From assembly GCA_035528995.1 (NCBI GenBank), contig DATKXO010000297.1, positions 1-14,081 on the forward strand: 14,081 nucleotides of DNA. The letters are read 5' to 3'. Every line of letters begins with the position of its first letter. Position 1 is the stretch's first letter. This document shows, piece after piece, positions 13,792 through 14,081 of this stretch. Position numbers and translations under genes: made by a program. Source of the stretch: DATKXO01 sp035528995 (GTDB lineage: Bacteria; Planctomycetota; Phycisphaerae; UBA1845). The notes below the pieces were generated by a model. The model ran no database searches, was not told the origin of the DNA, and was given only the letters and a program-made list of their open reading frames with translations.

Positions 13792-13929
13792 ATGCCCACG
13801 ACAGGTGAGAAACCCGGGGCGGGCACGTACGGGTGCTGTGCGTGCGGCCAGATCGTCACGCTCGACGAGGACACGGACACACTGCCCCCGTGTCCCAACT
13901 GCAACGGCACTGAGTTCGACGAAGTCTGA
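13792..13929 (+). CDS. Small zinc-ribbon protein downstream of CBASS
   Basis: A 45-residue protein with two knuckles, C15-x2-C18 (in YGCCACGQ) and C34-x2-C37 (in PPCPNCNG), spaced as in rubredoxin-like zinc ribbons, joined by an acidic hairpin TLDEDTDTLP. It should bind one zinc and act as a small adaptor or nucleic-acid/protein binder. GGAG at 13781-13784 stands seven bases before this ATG; the ATG at 13789 is also in frame but too close. It lies about 130 bases after the effector gene, beyond a hairpin, on the same strand. Similar tiny zinc ribbons are widespread and poorly characterised; whether this one is a CBASS part or a neighbour by chance is unknown. Confidence 0.75.
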   Translation: MPTTGEKPGAGTYGCCACGQIVTLDEDTDTLPPCPNCNGTEFDEV

Positions 13930-14015
13930 TCGGGCGAACCATCGTAAGCGATCGCGCGTTGTTGGCTCTCCAGCCCGACCGTGGAGCGGCTTCAACGAGG
14001 GCTCGCGCACTGGCC

Positions 14016-14043
14016 TTGAACCGTGCCTCCGGCAGGCTATATT
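14016..14043 (+). promoter_or_regulatory. Sigma70-like promoter at right edge
   Basis: A -35 TTGAAC (14016-14021), 16-base spacer and -10 TATATT (14038-14043, five of six to consensus). GAGGA at 14066-14070 is followed eight bases later by GTG at 14079-14081, the last codon in the window, so a new gene may begin there. Confidence 0.45.
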
Positions 14044-14081
14044 CGCGCTTCGTCCGTTCGGGTACGAGGATCGGGATTGTG

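Overview
The window is high-GC bacterial chromosome. Intergenic palindromes of the GGAATGCGGAA and GCGGACTGAAGTCCGC types, a DUF4190-type membrane protein and a stand-alone encapsulated-ferritin homologue suggest a Planctomycetota-like or similar environmental lineage. That placement is inference; there is no rRNA or marker gene here to prove it.

Layout. (1) 1-570: the 3' part of a multi-pass membrane protein with a DUF4190-like end. (2) 571-1204: non-coding, with small palindromes. (3) 1205-2962, minus strand: a ferritin-like EncFtn protein followed by an MFS transporter, probably ordinary host genes. (4) 2963-3479: spacer with repeats upstream of the next block. (5) 3480-11628, plus strand: a Mu-like phage head module in near-Mu order. 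It holds terminase large subunit (gp28-like), portal (DUF935/gp29), protease/scaffold (gpI), a DUF2190 capsid-cement protein fused to a jelly-roll-like domain, major capsid protein (gpT), gp36-like connector (DUF1320), a tail-terminator/neck-like protein, and two unrecognised proteins. All frames are intact. No small terminase, gp30/F, tail sheath, tail tube, tape measure, baseplate, lysis, integrase or transposase gene is present in the window. (6) 11629-12060: spacer with a possible promoter. (7) 12061-13929: a two-gene CBASS anti-phage system (CD-NTase plus Cap15-type two-TM/beta-barrel effector, overlapping by GTGA), then a 45-residue zinc-ribbon protein. A good sigma70-like promoter lies at the right edge.

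How it fits together. Terminase, portal, protease, cement and capsid would be enough to build and fill a head. The position where Mu-like phages carry tail genes is instead occupied by two orphan genes and then a defence system. Head genes plus a defence cargo and no visible tail resembles the logic of capsid-forming phage satellites. The alternatives are a gene-transfer-agent-like domesticated module or a decayed Mu-like prophage. The major capsid gene lies between two long imperfect palindromes, one of which shares a motif with sequence outside the phage block, suggesting long residence in the chromosome. The CBASS genes are visibly lower in GC than the head genes, so they probably have a separate origin.

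No tRNA, rRNA, CRISPR array or insertion sequence was found.
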